A stretch of DNA of 64,000 bases from Opisthocomus hoazin (taxonomy: Eukaryota > Chordata > Aves > Opisthocomiformes > Opisthocomidae), in NCBI RefSeq assembly GCF_030867145.1, contig NC_134427.1, positions 17,073,001 to 17,137,000 of the forward strand. Reading direction: 5' to 3'. The first letter of the stretch is position 1, and each line of letters begins with the position of its first letter. Shown here one piece after another: positions 36,866 through 48,035 of the stretch. The notes under the pieces were generated by a model. The model did not search any database. It saw only the letters and a list, made by a program, of their open reading frames with translations, and was not told where the DNA came from. The translations under genes were made by a program, and so were the position numbers.

Positions 36866-39800
36866 GGAATTGCTCCTTGCAGGCGAAGCAGCTTGGGCAG
36901 ACAGTAAATCCTTTAGACTGTTGTGATTTTGGCCTGATGTTCTTTTTCTTTGCTAAAATGAGTGTAGCCGCTTTTTTGTTTGTTTTTCTACATGAGAAAT
37001 TGGTTTGCACGTACTTTTCTTGAGTATGGAGATCGTTGGCTTCTGTTGTTTGATCTAATAACTTTACTTGCTGAAGAGGCACCTGCCATAGTGCCCGTGG
37101 TACTTTTTCACTTAGCAAGTGAAGTAATAGTGGGGCTTCGTGTGCTTTTGAGGGCTGTGTGTTGTCAAGGACTGCCATGGTGTTCAGCCCAGGGAGAGTA
37201 GTCTGTGGGGAAGAAGCGCCCCTGCTTGCTGACTTCATCCTCTTATATATAAGAATTCACTCCTATAAAGCAAGCAAATTGCAGAGGACCAAGTTAAACT
37301 TGTCTTGCTCTTAGTAACATTTTTGTCTTGCTCCTGGTGACCACCAGGAACGGGGAGATGCACATGCTGGTAACTACATAGCACCTCTTGGATGTCTGAT
37401 GGCATGGACCAGTGAGCAGCATGTGTGGCTACGTGGGGTGGGCCCTGGAATTGGGATAAGTCTTTGACTTCAGCCTAGAAGGAGGCCAAGGTAGTTTTGT
37501 CCTCACAAAGCTGATCACTTGTACAGTTACCATATGGTGATTACCTCCAACCTTTTGCCTTGACATTGCCAGCTGAGGACAGCTTTGTTAGTATTTAATG
37601 TACCCCTGTCCCTTGCAGGTGCAAAAAAAAGAAAAGGCCAAATTAGTGGAGATTGTGCACTTAAATGTCAAAGGAAGTTACTAGTCTCAGCTGCTTGTAT
37701 TTATTTGATGGTAAGCTCTTGCTTTCCCACTGTGGCGGTGTCACAGAGGTAGAAGGGCGTTGGCTGTGCGTTGCTTGCTCTGAGTGTGGCGGGCAGTTCT
37801 GCCGGTCCCTCCATCCTGCTACAATTCATGTGTCACCGCAGCTACTCTGCTGCCAGACCTGTGTGCAACTCCCTCTGTTTAATCTGCATTCAGAGCCTTC
37901 TCCAAGGCAGTTATTTTGCCACTGAACAAAAAATAAAGATGGTGTTTACTGGACTTACAGTTTGCCCGAAGTCCCCTTTTCAGAACAATGTTATTAGTAT
38001 GTATTTAAATGGTAGAAGCAGGGTTTGTGTGCCTGGTGCCCTGACTGACCTGAATTTTGGGAAGCAAAATCAGAGACAAAATATTGTAATCTCTTCAACT
38101 GTGACCATTTCAGGAGAGTTTCTTTTCACAGGCACTGTTGAAGACCAGATAGACAGTGCACAGCAACCTTTTGGTTTGGAAGTTACAGCTATTACTGGGC
38201 TTTGAGAAATGTGGGCACCCAGAAGCTACGGGGGAGCCAGGGGTCCGTGAGCTGTGCTGTAAGGGCTTTATTCTGTGCCTCTTGTTAAGCACCTGCAAGT
38301 CCAGTGCAAGCTTCACTTTCCAGCACCCAAGGATCGTGTGTACTTATCTTAGAGCAGAATGCAGCTTGCAATGAACTTTTTCATTTGTCCTGCACCTCCC
38401 TGTACCTTTGGGACAAACTCATTTCTGCTGCAAACATGCTGAGAAGTCTGTCTGGGGATGACTCGGTGTGTGCGTAATAAAAAGGCTAAAAGGAGTAAAT
38501 GCTGTGAACTGTGGCTTCAGCCCTCTCTCTGAGTTCTGGCCTTCAGGATGAAAGGCTGCCTGATGAAACACCACCTCCTGACCTGTTCCAGCATCTATCC
38601 TAGTGCATGGTTCCTGGGCCCCGTTGACTTGCTACTGAATTTCTTCACGGTGTCTGATGTATTTATCTCCTTAGTGCTCTGTGAGGGGCAGTGCTGCTGA
38701 TGTCCCCAGGAGCGGGTCGGTGCTGCACAGGGGAGCTCGGTCTGCTCTGGCTGACACCAGCAGTCCCTGGTGAAATAAGGGTTTAAATCTGGGCTCCCAG
38801 TAGATTAGTGCCCGAACTGCGCATCTTCCTTGCTGTGCTTCCAAATCCAGCTTTCACAGCACCGCAGATGTTTAATTACTCCTTAGTTGTTGAGGACCTC
38901 AGTAATTGTCTGGAAAATTCCTGAAAGTAAAAAGTATCTTTAAGCTATTTAAAAAAAAGTGCTTTGTTTGGTTAGTCACTTCTCCAAGCCTCAGGGCCTT
39001 CGCTACCTCTTCCTTAACAGCCTCTTGGGGGTGATGGCAAGTTAGGAGTGCGTTTTGGGGACTGTTTTAGCTTACACTGTCCCTCAGGCCCTTGTGATGT
39101 ACAGGAGGGTGCAAGCATCCTGCTGTTGGGTGGTGGAATGGGTGATGTTGAAAATGTATAGTTTTTAACACGAGACAGTGCTGTTTTGAGGGGAAACATG
39201 GTATTGTAAGCATGTTTCTGAACTCTTCTTCAGTGGGTGGTAACGGAGAGTCATTTGATTTAGGCTCAAAGACTCAGAGTAGTAAAACAGGTAAATGTCT
39301 CTTAGTGTAGACATATGTTCCTGAAACATACATATGTCCTGAGATGTTTTTTGTCTATAATAAATACTAAATAGTGTACTAGCTGAACAACTTTTTAATA
39401 TGCTGTTTTCCTGACAGAGTAAGCTCTTCGTCTCTTATATTTCTTGACTGTAAAGGTGGGGAAACTCTTATATATATACACACACACACTTGGTTTTTCT
39501 TTCTGAAAGTGTTTGTTGAGACAGCTGTGGTGTTAAAAATGGTAGGAAGCTTTTGATTGCTGTTACAGTGCTGCTTTTAATCTTTTTCTGGAGGTTAGTG
39601 TAGAAAAGCAACATATTCCTTACAATGTAGCCACGTTTCACTTAACGTGGTGGCATTTTGACCTCTGATTTGCTGTGGATTGCTGATTTGTTGTATTGAG
39701 GTTCCTCCCGAGGCTCCAAATGAGGGTGGCTGATGAGACGTCATTGGGGAAGGAGAGTGACTGAAGCCCTACAGTAGTGTTAATTACTGCCTGGAGCAAC

Positions 39801-42094
39801 TCAAGAGATGACAGAGAGGAGCTGGCCATGTTCCTGAAATGTTACTGTTGTAGCTCAGTTTCTGTGCAACTAACATAAGGAGAACATAGTCCTCTTTACA
39901 CAAGATTTCATTGTTTACACCTAATTAGGAGAATCATGCTAAAATGACAGTTTATTTTCATATTTACTTTTCATTTTCCTGTTCTTGAATTGCTTTAGAT
40001 TTCTGACATGTCTTTTAAGGCTTTTAAAATGTAAGCACTCGTGTCAAAGGAAAAGAATGTGTTATTGTTGTATGTTGTTGTTTTCCTATTAGGGCCATGT
40101 GAAATATTTCTGGCAATACATTACAAATATATTGGGGTGGTCCTCTGTGCTCAGTAGTGGTGATTTGTGCTGTTTGTTTTCAGAGGAATTTCATCCTTAA
40201 TTTCTCTTTTCTTCAGTAGTAGTTGAATATCAACTGTGCTCAGATATCCTGAAGATCCAATGGAACAGAGATCCCCAAATAGCGATGTCATTATTTATGC
40301 TGTTAAAAATAAGAGTCCTTGTTTGGTGTCCGCTAGCTGTACCAAATCGTGAGAAGTCGTCATGTTCACTGAGGTGCTGACAGGATGAAGGCTCAATTTT
40401 TATTTTGGAAGAAAAATTTCTGGTAAAAAAACCACATTGAGGCCATATATTTGGAATAGTTTGTTGGGAATAAATGCCATAGTCTCCATTTAGGGCTGAT
40501 CCATTTAACACATACGGCATGTTCCATGCTAATCAAAGGCTGTAGATATTTTTGCTGCTCTTCAGCTCACTGCTGAAGTCTTTCTCCTGGTGATGCACTG
40601 AAGCAAACCTGTGACCTGCTTGAGGGCCCCCTCTTAGTGCTTTTGGAAGACTGTAAGAGGGTATGATATTATTCTCTGATTGCATCTGCATCCTTGCTGT
40701 AGGTAGTGTTTCATTCTGACTGCTTGTGACTGTTGGCCAAGGGGAGATAGAATTTGCTTAGGTAGTGCTCTGTCCTGCCTCAAACAGTTCTCGGCTCCTG
40801 ATGAACTGAGATGTTCTCATACTTCTTCAGTGAATGTGCTGGGCAGCAATAGGAAGGTCTCAGTCCTCCCCACGGTTATTGATATTTTTTTTTATGCAAA
40901 TGCACAAGTATTGATAACATCTGTTTTGCATCCATAATCACAACAGTTATTTCCAGGTACAGGTTATGAGTTTGCTTTTGCAAAATTGTCATATATACAA
41001 TATAAAATTGAAAATTCCTGATGGAGGCATTTTTGTTTAAATGTGAACGGGGACTTTAAAACTTGTAGACTTTCATGGGAATGCCTGCTGTAAGTAACTG
41101 GTTGTCCTTTGCAGCGTTTCTATACTGTTCATTCAGGGTGCCTGCCTGGTGTCCTCCACGAAGGTGCCTTGTTATTATAGGGCAAGTTATTTTAAAGTTG
41201 TGTTGCCAACTCCTGCAGCTTAATCATGAAGACTTTTAGTCTTACTGCCTATGGGCGAGAAACACAAAAGTATTGTATTTTTTTAACTTGGTGCAGAAAA
41301 TATTTAAAACTGATTTGAAAAAAGTTGAAAACTTAAGAGGTGAAAAAAGATGCCTCTATAAAGGCTGAAATTAAAATGAGATTTTCTTTGGAGGATACAT
41401 ACTGTTGTTTTAGAGATTTTGTTTTGGTGGCACTGAACAAGAGCAGGGCTCTTGACATCGGGAAGCTCAGTATTTCCTGCCTGTTCCCAGCTTGGGAATG
41501 TGCTGGCTTTCTGCTGTGAAGAGGTGGGGATACATAATGTTTATGTAGGCTGCTGTTCCTTTTATTTACATTTGCCAAGGAAACTGAGGTACCAGAATGT
41601 TAACATGTATAATATTGTAGTCAAAATAATATATTTTGTTGTTTAAAGTTGGAAGAGGAGCATGTTTTATACTAAGCAATCCTGGAGACCCAAGTGGGAG
41701 TTCCCAGTGTTTAGCAGAGATGGGAGCAGGTTTTAGAATGAACTTGGAAATGTATAGCTATATCAGGATTTATGTTTTAATGGTGGAGTAGTTCAACAGG
41801 GAATTTCTTGTTGTAAAGACCTTTTTTAATTAGAAGAGCTCCCTTATTCTCAGTATAGTTCCTGCCCAGGTTTTAACATGCTGGGCCATATCTTCGTATT
41901 GAAAGATATGCAACACTCACTTCCGTTCTGATCTGCTCAAGGAGGAGTGAGAACATAGAGATGTGTATCATTGGGTGCTGTTTCTATTGATGTATCTACC
42001 TTAATAATGCAGGATTTTCAGAATTTTAGTGGCTTTAATATAGTCTCTGTTGGTGTCGCTCTTACGGCTCAAAATGACCTTTAAAAATGGTTTT
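36866..42094. other. Non-coding block, no gene recognised
   Basis: No recognised gene. It contains a (TA)5(CA)5 microsatellite at 39469-39489 and an A-run near 37624. Open frames such as 37665-37925 and 37771-38205 (+) overlap in different frames without recognisable motifs. The flank just left of 42095 shows no clear target-site duplication with the flank at 43293. Confidence 0.6.
39469..39489 (+). repeat. (TA)n(CA)n microsatellite
   Basis: Five TA units run directly into about five CA units. Such compound dinucleotide repeats are often length-variable. Confidence 0.9.
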
Positions 42095-43204
42095 GTTATA
42101 AAGAGAATAATAGAAGCTAAAGATGTGGATGTTATCTACCTTGACTTCAGCAAGGCTTTCGACACAGTCTCCCATGATATCCTCCTAGGGAAGCTGAGGA
42201 AGTGTGGGCTGGATGAGTGGTCGGTGAAGTGGATAGAGAACTGGCTGAATGGCAGAACTCAGAGGGTTGGCATCAGCGGCGCTGAGTCTAGTTGGAGGCT
42301 GGTGACAAGTGGTGTCCCCCAGGGGTCAGTACTGGGCCCAGTCTTGTTTAACTTCTTCATCAACGACCTGGATGAAGAGTTAGAATGTACCCTCAGCAAG
42401 TTTGCTGATGACACCAAACTGGGAGGTGTGGTAGATACACCAGAAGGCTGTGCTGCCATTCAGCATGACCTGGACAGGCTGGAAAGCTGGGCAGAGAGGA
42501 ACCTGATGAGGTTCAACAAGGGCAAGTGCAGGGTCCTGCACCTGGGGAGGAACAACCTCATGCACCAGTACAGGCTTGGGGTGGACCTGCTGGAGAGCAG
42601 CTCTGCGGAGAGGGACCTGGGTGTCCTGGTGGACAACAGGTTAACCATGAGCCAGCAGTGTGCCCTGGCTGCCAAGAAAGCCAATGGGATCCTGGGGTGC
42701 ATCAAGAAGAGTGTGGCCAGTAGGACGAGGGAGGTTCTCCTTCCCCTCTACACTGCCCTGGTGAGGCCTCATCTGGAGTACTGTGTCCAGTTCTGGGCTC
42801 CCCAGTTCAAGAAAGATGAAGAGCTACTGGAGAGAGTCCAGCGGAGGGCTACAAGGATGGTGAGGGGACTGGAGCATCTCCCCTACGAGGAGAGGTTGAG
42901 GGAACTGGGCTTGTTCAGCCTGAAGAAGAGAAGGCTGCGAGGGGACCTTATAAATGCCTACAAATATCTGAAGGGTGGGTGTCAGGAGGATGGGGCCAAG
43001 CTCTTTTCAGTGGTGCCCAGTGACAGGACAAGGGGCAATGGGCACAAACTGAGGCACAGGAAGTTCCGTCTGAACATGAGGAAGAACTTCTTCCCTCTGA
43101 GGGTGACGGAGCACTGGAACAGGCTGCCCAGGGAGGTTGTGGAGTCTCCTTCTCTGGAGATATTCAAGACCCGCCTGGACAAGATCCTGTGCAGCCTACT
43201 GTAG
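42050..43204 (+). CDS. CR1 ORF2 fragment: reverse transcriptase palm and C-terminus
   Basis: The 384-codon open frame encodes part of the CR1 ORF2 protein, which in intact elements has an endonuclease and a reverse transcriptase that copies the element's RNA at the nicked target. Visible motifs are L-D-F-S-K-A-F-D around residues 31-38 (motif A, catalytic Asp 32), G-V-P-Q-G-S at 88-93 (motif B) and F-A-D-D at 118-121 (motif C, Asp 120 and 121). All three catalytic aspartates are therefore present. The thumb/C-terminal region follows, with [17 protein letters not shown] and [10 protein letters not shown], and the protein ends L-C-S-L-L. The endonuclease and the fingers of the RT are absent. 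About the first 15-22 residues come from flanking DNA, so this ATG is not the native start and the piece should be inactive by itself. Confidence 0.88.
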   Translation: MVSLLRLKMTFKNGFVIKRIIEAKDVDVIYLDFSKAFDTVSHDILLGKLRKCGLDEWSVKWIENWLNGRTQRVGISGAESSWRLVTSGVPQGSVLGPVLFNFFINDLDEELECTLSKFADDTKLGGVVDTPEGCAAIQHDLDRLESWAERNLMRFNKGKCRVLHLGRNNLMHQYRLGVDLLESSSAERDLGVLVDNRLTMSQQCALAAKKANGILGCIKKSVASRTREVLLPLYTALVRPHLEYCVQFWAPQFKKDEELLERVQRRATRMVRGLEHLPYEERLRELGLFSLKKRRLRGDLINAYKYLKGGCQEDGAKLFSVVPSDRTRGNGHKLRHRKFRLNMRKNFFPLRVTEHWNRLPREVVESPSLEIFKTRLDKILCSLL

Positions 43205-43292
43205 GTGACCCTGCTTCAGCAGGGGGGTGGGACTAGATGACCCACAGAGGTCCCTTCCAACCCCTACTATTCTGTGATTCTGTGATTCTGTA
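42095..43292 (+). mobile_element. CR1 LINE, 5'-truncated, well preserved
   Basis: This is the longest and best-preserved repeat in the window: the 3' part of a CR1 retrotransposon, from inside the reverse transcriptase domain to the terminal octamers. A stop codon at 43202-43204 is followed by a short 3' UTR with GTGACCCTGCTTCAGCAGG and GATGACCCACAGAGG, then three octamers, ATTCTGTG, ATTCTGTG and ATTCTGTA, at 43269-43292. The 5' end is estimated at 42095-42120, where similarity to the CR1 phrase before V-D-V-(I/V)-Y-L-D-F fades. CR1 normally inserts as 5'-truncated copies without clear target duplications, and that is the case here. A single uninterrupted frame implies a relatively recent insertion. 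Confidence 0.97.
43269..43292 (+). repeat. CR1 terminal octamer array
   Basis: Three tandem 8-mers, ATTCTGTG, ATTCTGTG and ATTCTGTA, mark the 3' end of the CR1 element. In this family the octamers serve as the reverse-transcription start, instead of a poly(A) tail. Confidence 0.95.
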
Positions 43293-44662
43293 ATTGCTTG
43301 TGAATGTTGTTGGATCACTATATTTGCACTGGAATTAATGCAAGTATGTAAGGCAGGGTGTTTTGATCCTGTGCTGTTGATTCGTATGTGCAAAGGCATG
43401 CGTACACTTGTGTATGTTTCCTATGCATTAATCTGTGATCTACCTCTGAAGCTACTATGGATTTGAAGAATATATACTTTTTTCCAGTTGCACAGATGTT
43501 TGAATGCTTGTTTCAATTGCCTTTTTTTTTTCTGAGGTCTCCTTGGTGACTTTGGAGGCCTTGCGTTAAAGGGGATGAAATGCTAACCAAACTCTTCATG
43601 CAAAGCAGTTATTTAGAAGAGTCTGTTTCTTTTATCAAATTGTGTAAATGAGGAGGAGGCCAAAGGAAAAGACTGTGGCCAGAGCAGAAGAAAAACATCA
43701 GCTTACTGTAGAAGAGGGTAAGTAACTAAAATATTTATTTCTACTAGGTTGGAGAACAACATATGTTAGGCAGGCTTGACTTTTTCCAAGCATAAACTGC
43801 ACTGTGACATGCTCTGCTACACACAACAACAAACACTCCCTAAAGCAGAACATCAGATGGAGCATCCAGTGAGCACAGGGTAGTGGATGCAGGATGGTGT
43901 TTGTTTAAAGAGAAGCTGGCATTTGTCAGAAGCTGTGGCAAATATGCCATTAGTTTTTATTTTCTACACAACCTGTGAGATATCAGACATGTTCTAATGA
44001 GATTCTGAAATATCAAGCTTATAAATATTGATAGGGAAAGCTTGTTTCTTATCCATGGAGAAAGATTGCATTTTGCAATTATACAGCTTCACTCATGTGA
44101 ACTGTATTGCAATTTGTTCTTCTGTCTCCTTCACAGGAGAAACTGTTCAGAGCTACAGTTCAATCCCTGTTCTCAATCAACCCTCTTTTGCCACCTGTAT
44201 TTTGTAGTTGATAAGATGTTTAAAATTGCCTGGTATTCGGAGGGTACCCAACAGGGAGACTTCAAAGGTTACGTGTAAAACTTACAAGATGGCAGTTGTT
44301 GTTTTCTATTAGAAGAATGTGAAAGATAGTCACAATTTGTAATTTTAAAGAAAATTGTGTATTTTTAACCAAAGCTTCTAAAAAAAAAAACATTAATTTT
44401 TTTACAATAATTCTTTATGGAGGGGTTTTATGAATAAACTCTGCAATAGCCTTATGGGATAAGTAACGGAAAATTCCAGATATTACATGTTACTGTGCAA
44501 AACTGGGCTGTAACCCGGTAGTGTGCTATGGTTCTTGTGTCAATTGCAGTGAAAACATTCAAGACTTTGCATCAGTCTTCAGTTCATCACAGTAAAACTC
44601 ACCAGAAACTTTCAGGCCTTATTTAACTTCGGACTTAAAAGCAAAACACAACAAAAAAACCG
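43293..44662. other. Spacer between two opposed CR1 copies
   Basis: About 1.37 kb of AT-rich unique sequence with A and T runs near 43521 and 44381. A 78-codon open frame at 44042-44278 shows no motif. It would form the loop if the flanking CR1 copies paired in a transcript. Confidence 0.65.
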
Positions 44663-45183
44663 AATCACAGAATGTTATGGGTTGGAAGGGACCTCTGGGG
44701 GTCATCTAGTCCAATCCCCCTGCTGAAGCAGGGTCACCCAGAGCAGGCTGCACAGGACCTTGTCCAGGTGGGCCTTGAGTATCTCCAGAGGAGGAGACTC
44801 CACAACCTCCCTGAGCAGCCTGTTCCAGGGCTCCATCGCCCTCAGAGGGAAGAAGTTGTTCTTCATGTTCAGGTGGATCTTCCTATGCTTCAGTTTGTGC
44901 CCATTGCTTCTTGTCCTGTCGCTGGGCACCACTGGAAAGAGTCTGGCCCCATCCTCCTGACACCCACCCTTAAGATATTTATAAGCATTTATGAGGTTTT
45001 ATCTCAGCCTTCTCTTCTTCAGGCTGAACAAGCCCAGTTCCCTCAGCCTCTCCTCATAGGAGAGATACTCCAGTCCCCTCCTCATCCTAGTAGCCCTCTG
45101 CTGGACTCTTTCCAGTAGCTCCTCATCTTTCTTGAAGTGGGGAGCCCAGAACTGGACAGAGTACTCCAGATGGGGCCTCACCG
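44663..45183 (-). mobile_element. CR1 LINE, 3' end fragment, inverted to the 42-kb copy
   Basis: The + strand begins AATCACAGAATGTTATGGGTTGG, shared in pieces with the other young CR1 copies. The minus strand encodes the C-terminal part of ORF2 in two frames: [37 protein letters not shown], then [10 protein letters not shown] and V-L-C-S-L-L. The usual stop after L-L is changed to TGG, so the frame reads on into the tail. Over about 205 bases next to the tail I counted 20 differences from the 42-kb copy, roughly 90% identity. The right end is at the GGGGCCTCACC near 45183. Confidence 0.95.
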
Positions 45184-47980
45184 AAACCAACACGAACCTC
45201 ACATTTCCTGGTTAATAGCCCTGCTGGTGATATTTCATCAGATGGGCTTAATTTTGAAGTCTGTCAATATCAGAATTAGACCACCTTTTATTACCGAGGT
45301 GTAAGTATCTCTCCGTAAGTCTGACTGGTCATTGATTTGCAGGCAATACGCGACTGCAGAGATTGCTTTTCATTCTTTCAGCCTTCACTGAGATATTTTC
45401 ACTCCTGCATCTAAACTAACGTCTGCTGTGAACGATGCCTGATGGGTACATAGCCTCTTGTAAGCTGCGTAAGCCGTGTACATAATCTTATGCTGCTTGT
45501 TTAGTATCCTCAAAGCTGAAGACAAAGCTTTTGAATCTGATGTGAAATAAAAGATATATCGAGCAAATGCTTCCTGAGAAGAGTGACCTCAGCTGCTTAC
45601 ATATAAACCTAGACAGGGAGACTGAGCTTTGCATTCCCTGGTTTGAAACGTACACTGTAAAACTGTATAACAGCAAAATGGGTTGTAAGACACCTCGCAC
45701 AGAGAGGGATGTTTGTAGGGGCACGGAGGGCTGTTCGAGCTGGCTGCTGCTTGCCTGTCTGCAGTGCTGTCCCTGGGCTTTGATCCTGCCAAGCGCTGGG
45801 CAGCGAGGTCTGCGTGCTCCTGTGTTGTACCCTGAGCATTGCTCGGGACCCTGCTCCTCTGCCCTGCTGTGCTTGCCTGTCTTGGTGTTTTTCTTCTCCC
45901 CTGTGTGGAAACCCTATTGCTGTTTATCTGAGGGGCCCCTTTCAAGGGTCCTTGACAACGCCATCACGGGGACCGACTACCCTTTCAAGACAGAACAGAA
46001 AGGGGAGAATCCAGTGGCTTTTCCGAGGTACTGCTTTACTCTGCCAGCCTCGGGCTTCTCGCTGGTATCCCACAGTTGATTGTATTGTCAAATCTGTTGG
46101 TCATAATTTTCTATGATTATGACTCCAGTCTTTGTTCTCTAGATAGAGAGCAGGGACAGGCCACACAGTGAATAGATCAAAGCTGCTTTAATAGTACACT
46201 TTTTGTCAAATGTACATACCCATAGCAGAGCTGTATTCAAACTGAATGCCGTTAAGCTGTGATTAGTACCCAGCGAGAGCATGTAAATACGTAAGATACT
46301 AAAGTAAAATTACGTTCTGAAGTCTTGCCCTCAGAATTATGCAGGCATTGATTTTCAGTATATATTGCAGTTCCTTCATGCAGAACTGTAATGTATTTAC
46401 TTACTATCTGGTAGAAGGGCTTGTGAAATTACCTGCTTCTGGGAGCATGAATCCATGTCAGTAACTAGCCAAAATCAAACACAAGCGAAAATCCAGATCT
46501 CTCAGAGTGCCTGAAGCTGTAAGGTCCTAGGTTGTGATCTGGCGAAAGAAGCAGGGTTGTCCCAGCTGAGCACTTGTGTTTGAGCCCCTGTAGAAAGAAG
46601 TACCTTGCTGGAGACGGGGGTGGCTCTTCAGGTGCCTTTCTTTCCTTGGATGATAGCATTGAGACTAAACAACACGTTCTTCTGGTTGCTCTGCCTGGAG
46701 CCTTTTCTGCAGGCAAAGTGAGCAGCTTTGTGTACCTGCCAGGAGTGGATATCACAGCCATGTTGCAGAGGGAAAAATCCTCATGGAAGGAATGAGGCAG
46801 AGGAAGATGAGACTTGCCTCTCTGATTTAGCAGAGTGTATCTGCGGGGTCACTGAAATATGAGGTGAAGTTAAAGCAACACGAACTTAGAAATTGTTGTT
46901 GTGACGTGCAAACTGTGCTGATAAATGTACTGTGAGGGAGAAACCTGTGGTGCATGGGAGCTCCTCTGGGCTTTGAGCCAGCCAAAAGTCATATGGCTGT
47001 GGCAGGTACCGTGCTGAAGCTGTGCTAATAAATTCTGACAAGAGGCTGAAAAAATGTTTTTTGGCAAGAATCTAGAGAACTTGGATTCAGAGGTGCGTGG
47101 ATGTGACTGTATATGTTTTGGCCCCCTTGGACCTATGCTGTATCAAGTGGACATTCTCTGGATATTTTGCTGGGTGCTGGTGTATCAGTCTGGGGTGAGC
47201 TGTCTCCTGGAATAGTTTTCCTACCACTGTGCAAGGCAGCACAGGGTGATGGAACAGCCGTGTGGCAAGAGGTTTTGCACGCTTTTGGCTTATTGAACTG
47301 GCACAGTAGGTCTTGCAAGAACAGATACTTTATCCTTTGTGTATAGTGAAATTGGTTCTCTGTGCAATTAAATACAAATACAACATTCTTCATTTTCTCT
47401 TTTTTGGTTTGTTTTGGAAATTGCATGCTATGTGTGTCTGTCATTTCTTCATTCCCTCTATCCCCAGTCCAGTTGCGTTTCACTGGTGGCTGTGGTCACC
47501 TGCTAGATGTCACTTCAAGGATGTGTTCCCCACTGTGAACTGTCCTTCATGGAAGTAATGGTTCTTTATGTAAATGACTTCAGTATCAGGCCCAAGACAC
47601 TTAAGAAGCCTTCGTATTCACTGGATGAATGTGCTGTGAAGAGTAGTTAGCTTGAATTTAGAGTAAACTTAAGTCTCCTTGAACTAAATATGTGTAAAAG
47701 TTACTTTTAGCTTTTGATAGAGAAAAGACCCTGATGTTTGGTCACAGATGTAAAACTCATCAATGTTTCAGGCCAGTGCTGTGGCTTGTGGTGGTATAGA
47801 TAAATGTCGAATGTGAAGCTCCACTCAGTGCAAAGCAGCAGTGGTGTGAAGTTGTCTGTACTTTAGAAGTCACTTGGTATAAAGAGAGCTTTGCCAGCAG
47901 CAGGCTCTGATAACACTGACTGCAGTCTTTGGATGTTCCCCTAATGCGCTGCAGCATGTGTGGAAGAGTTAATCCTTTAG

Positions 47981-48035
47981 AACGTGTGAAATGTTAGTAG
48001 AATATGTGAAGTGTTAGTAGAATATCTGTAGTGAG
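47981..48035 (+). repeat. 20-base tandem repeat, 2-3 units
   Basis: Units at 47981-48000 and 48001-48020 differ at 3 of 20 positions and share the phrase GTTAGTAG. A third, poorer unit follows to about 48035. No role is apparent. Confidence 0.85.

Noticed and set aside
45567..46079. 170-codon open frame, + strand
   Set aside because: It lies in a GC-richer patch where stops are rarer. A 118-codon frame overlaps it on the other strand, and there is no recognisable domain, codon signal or splice context.
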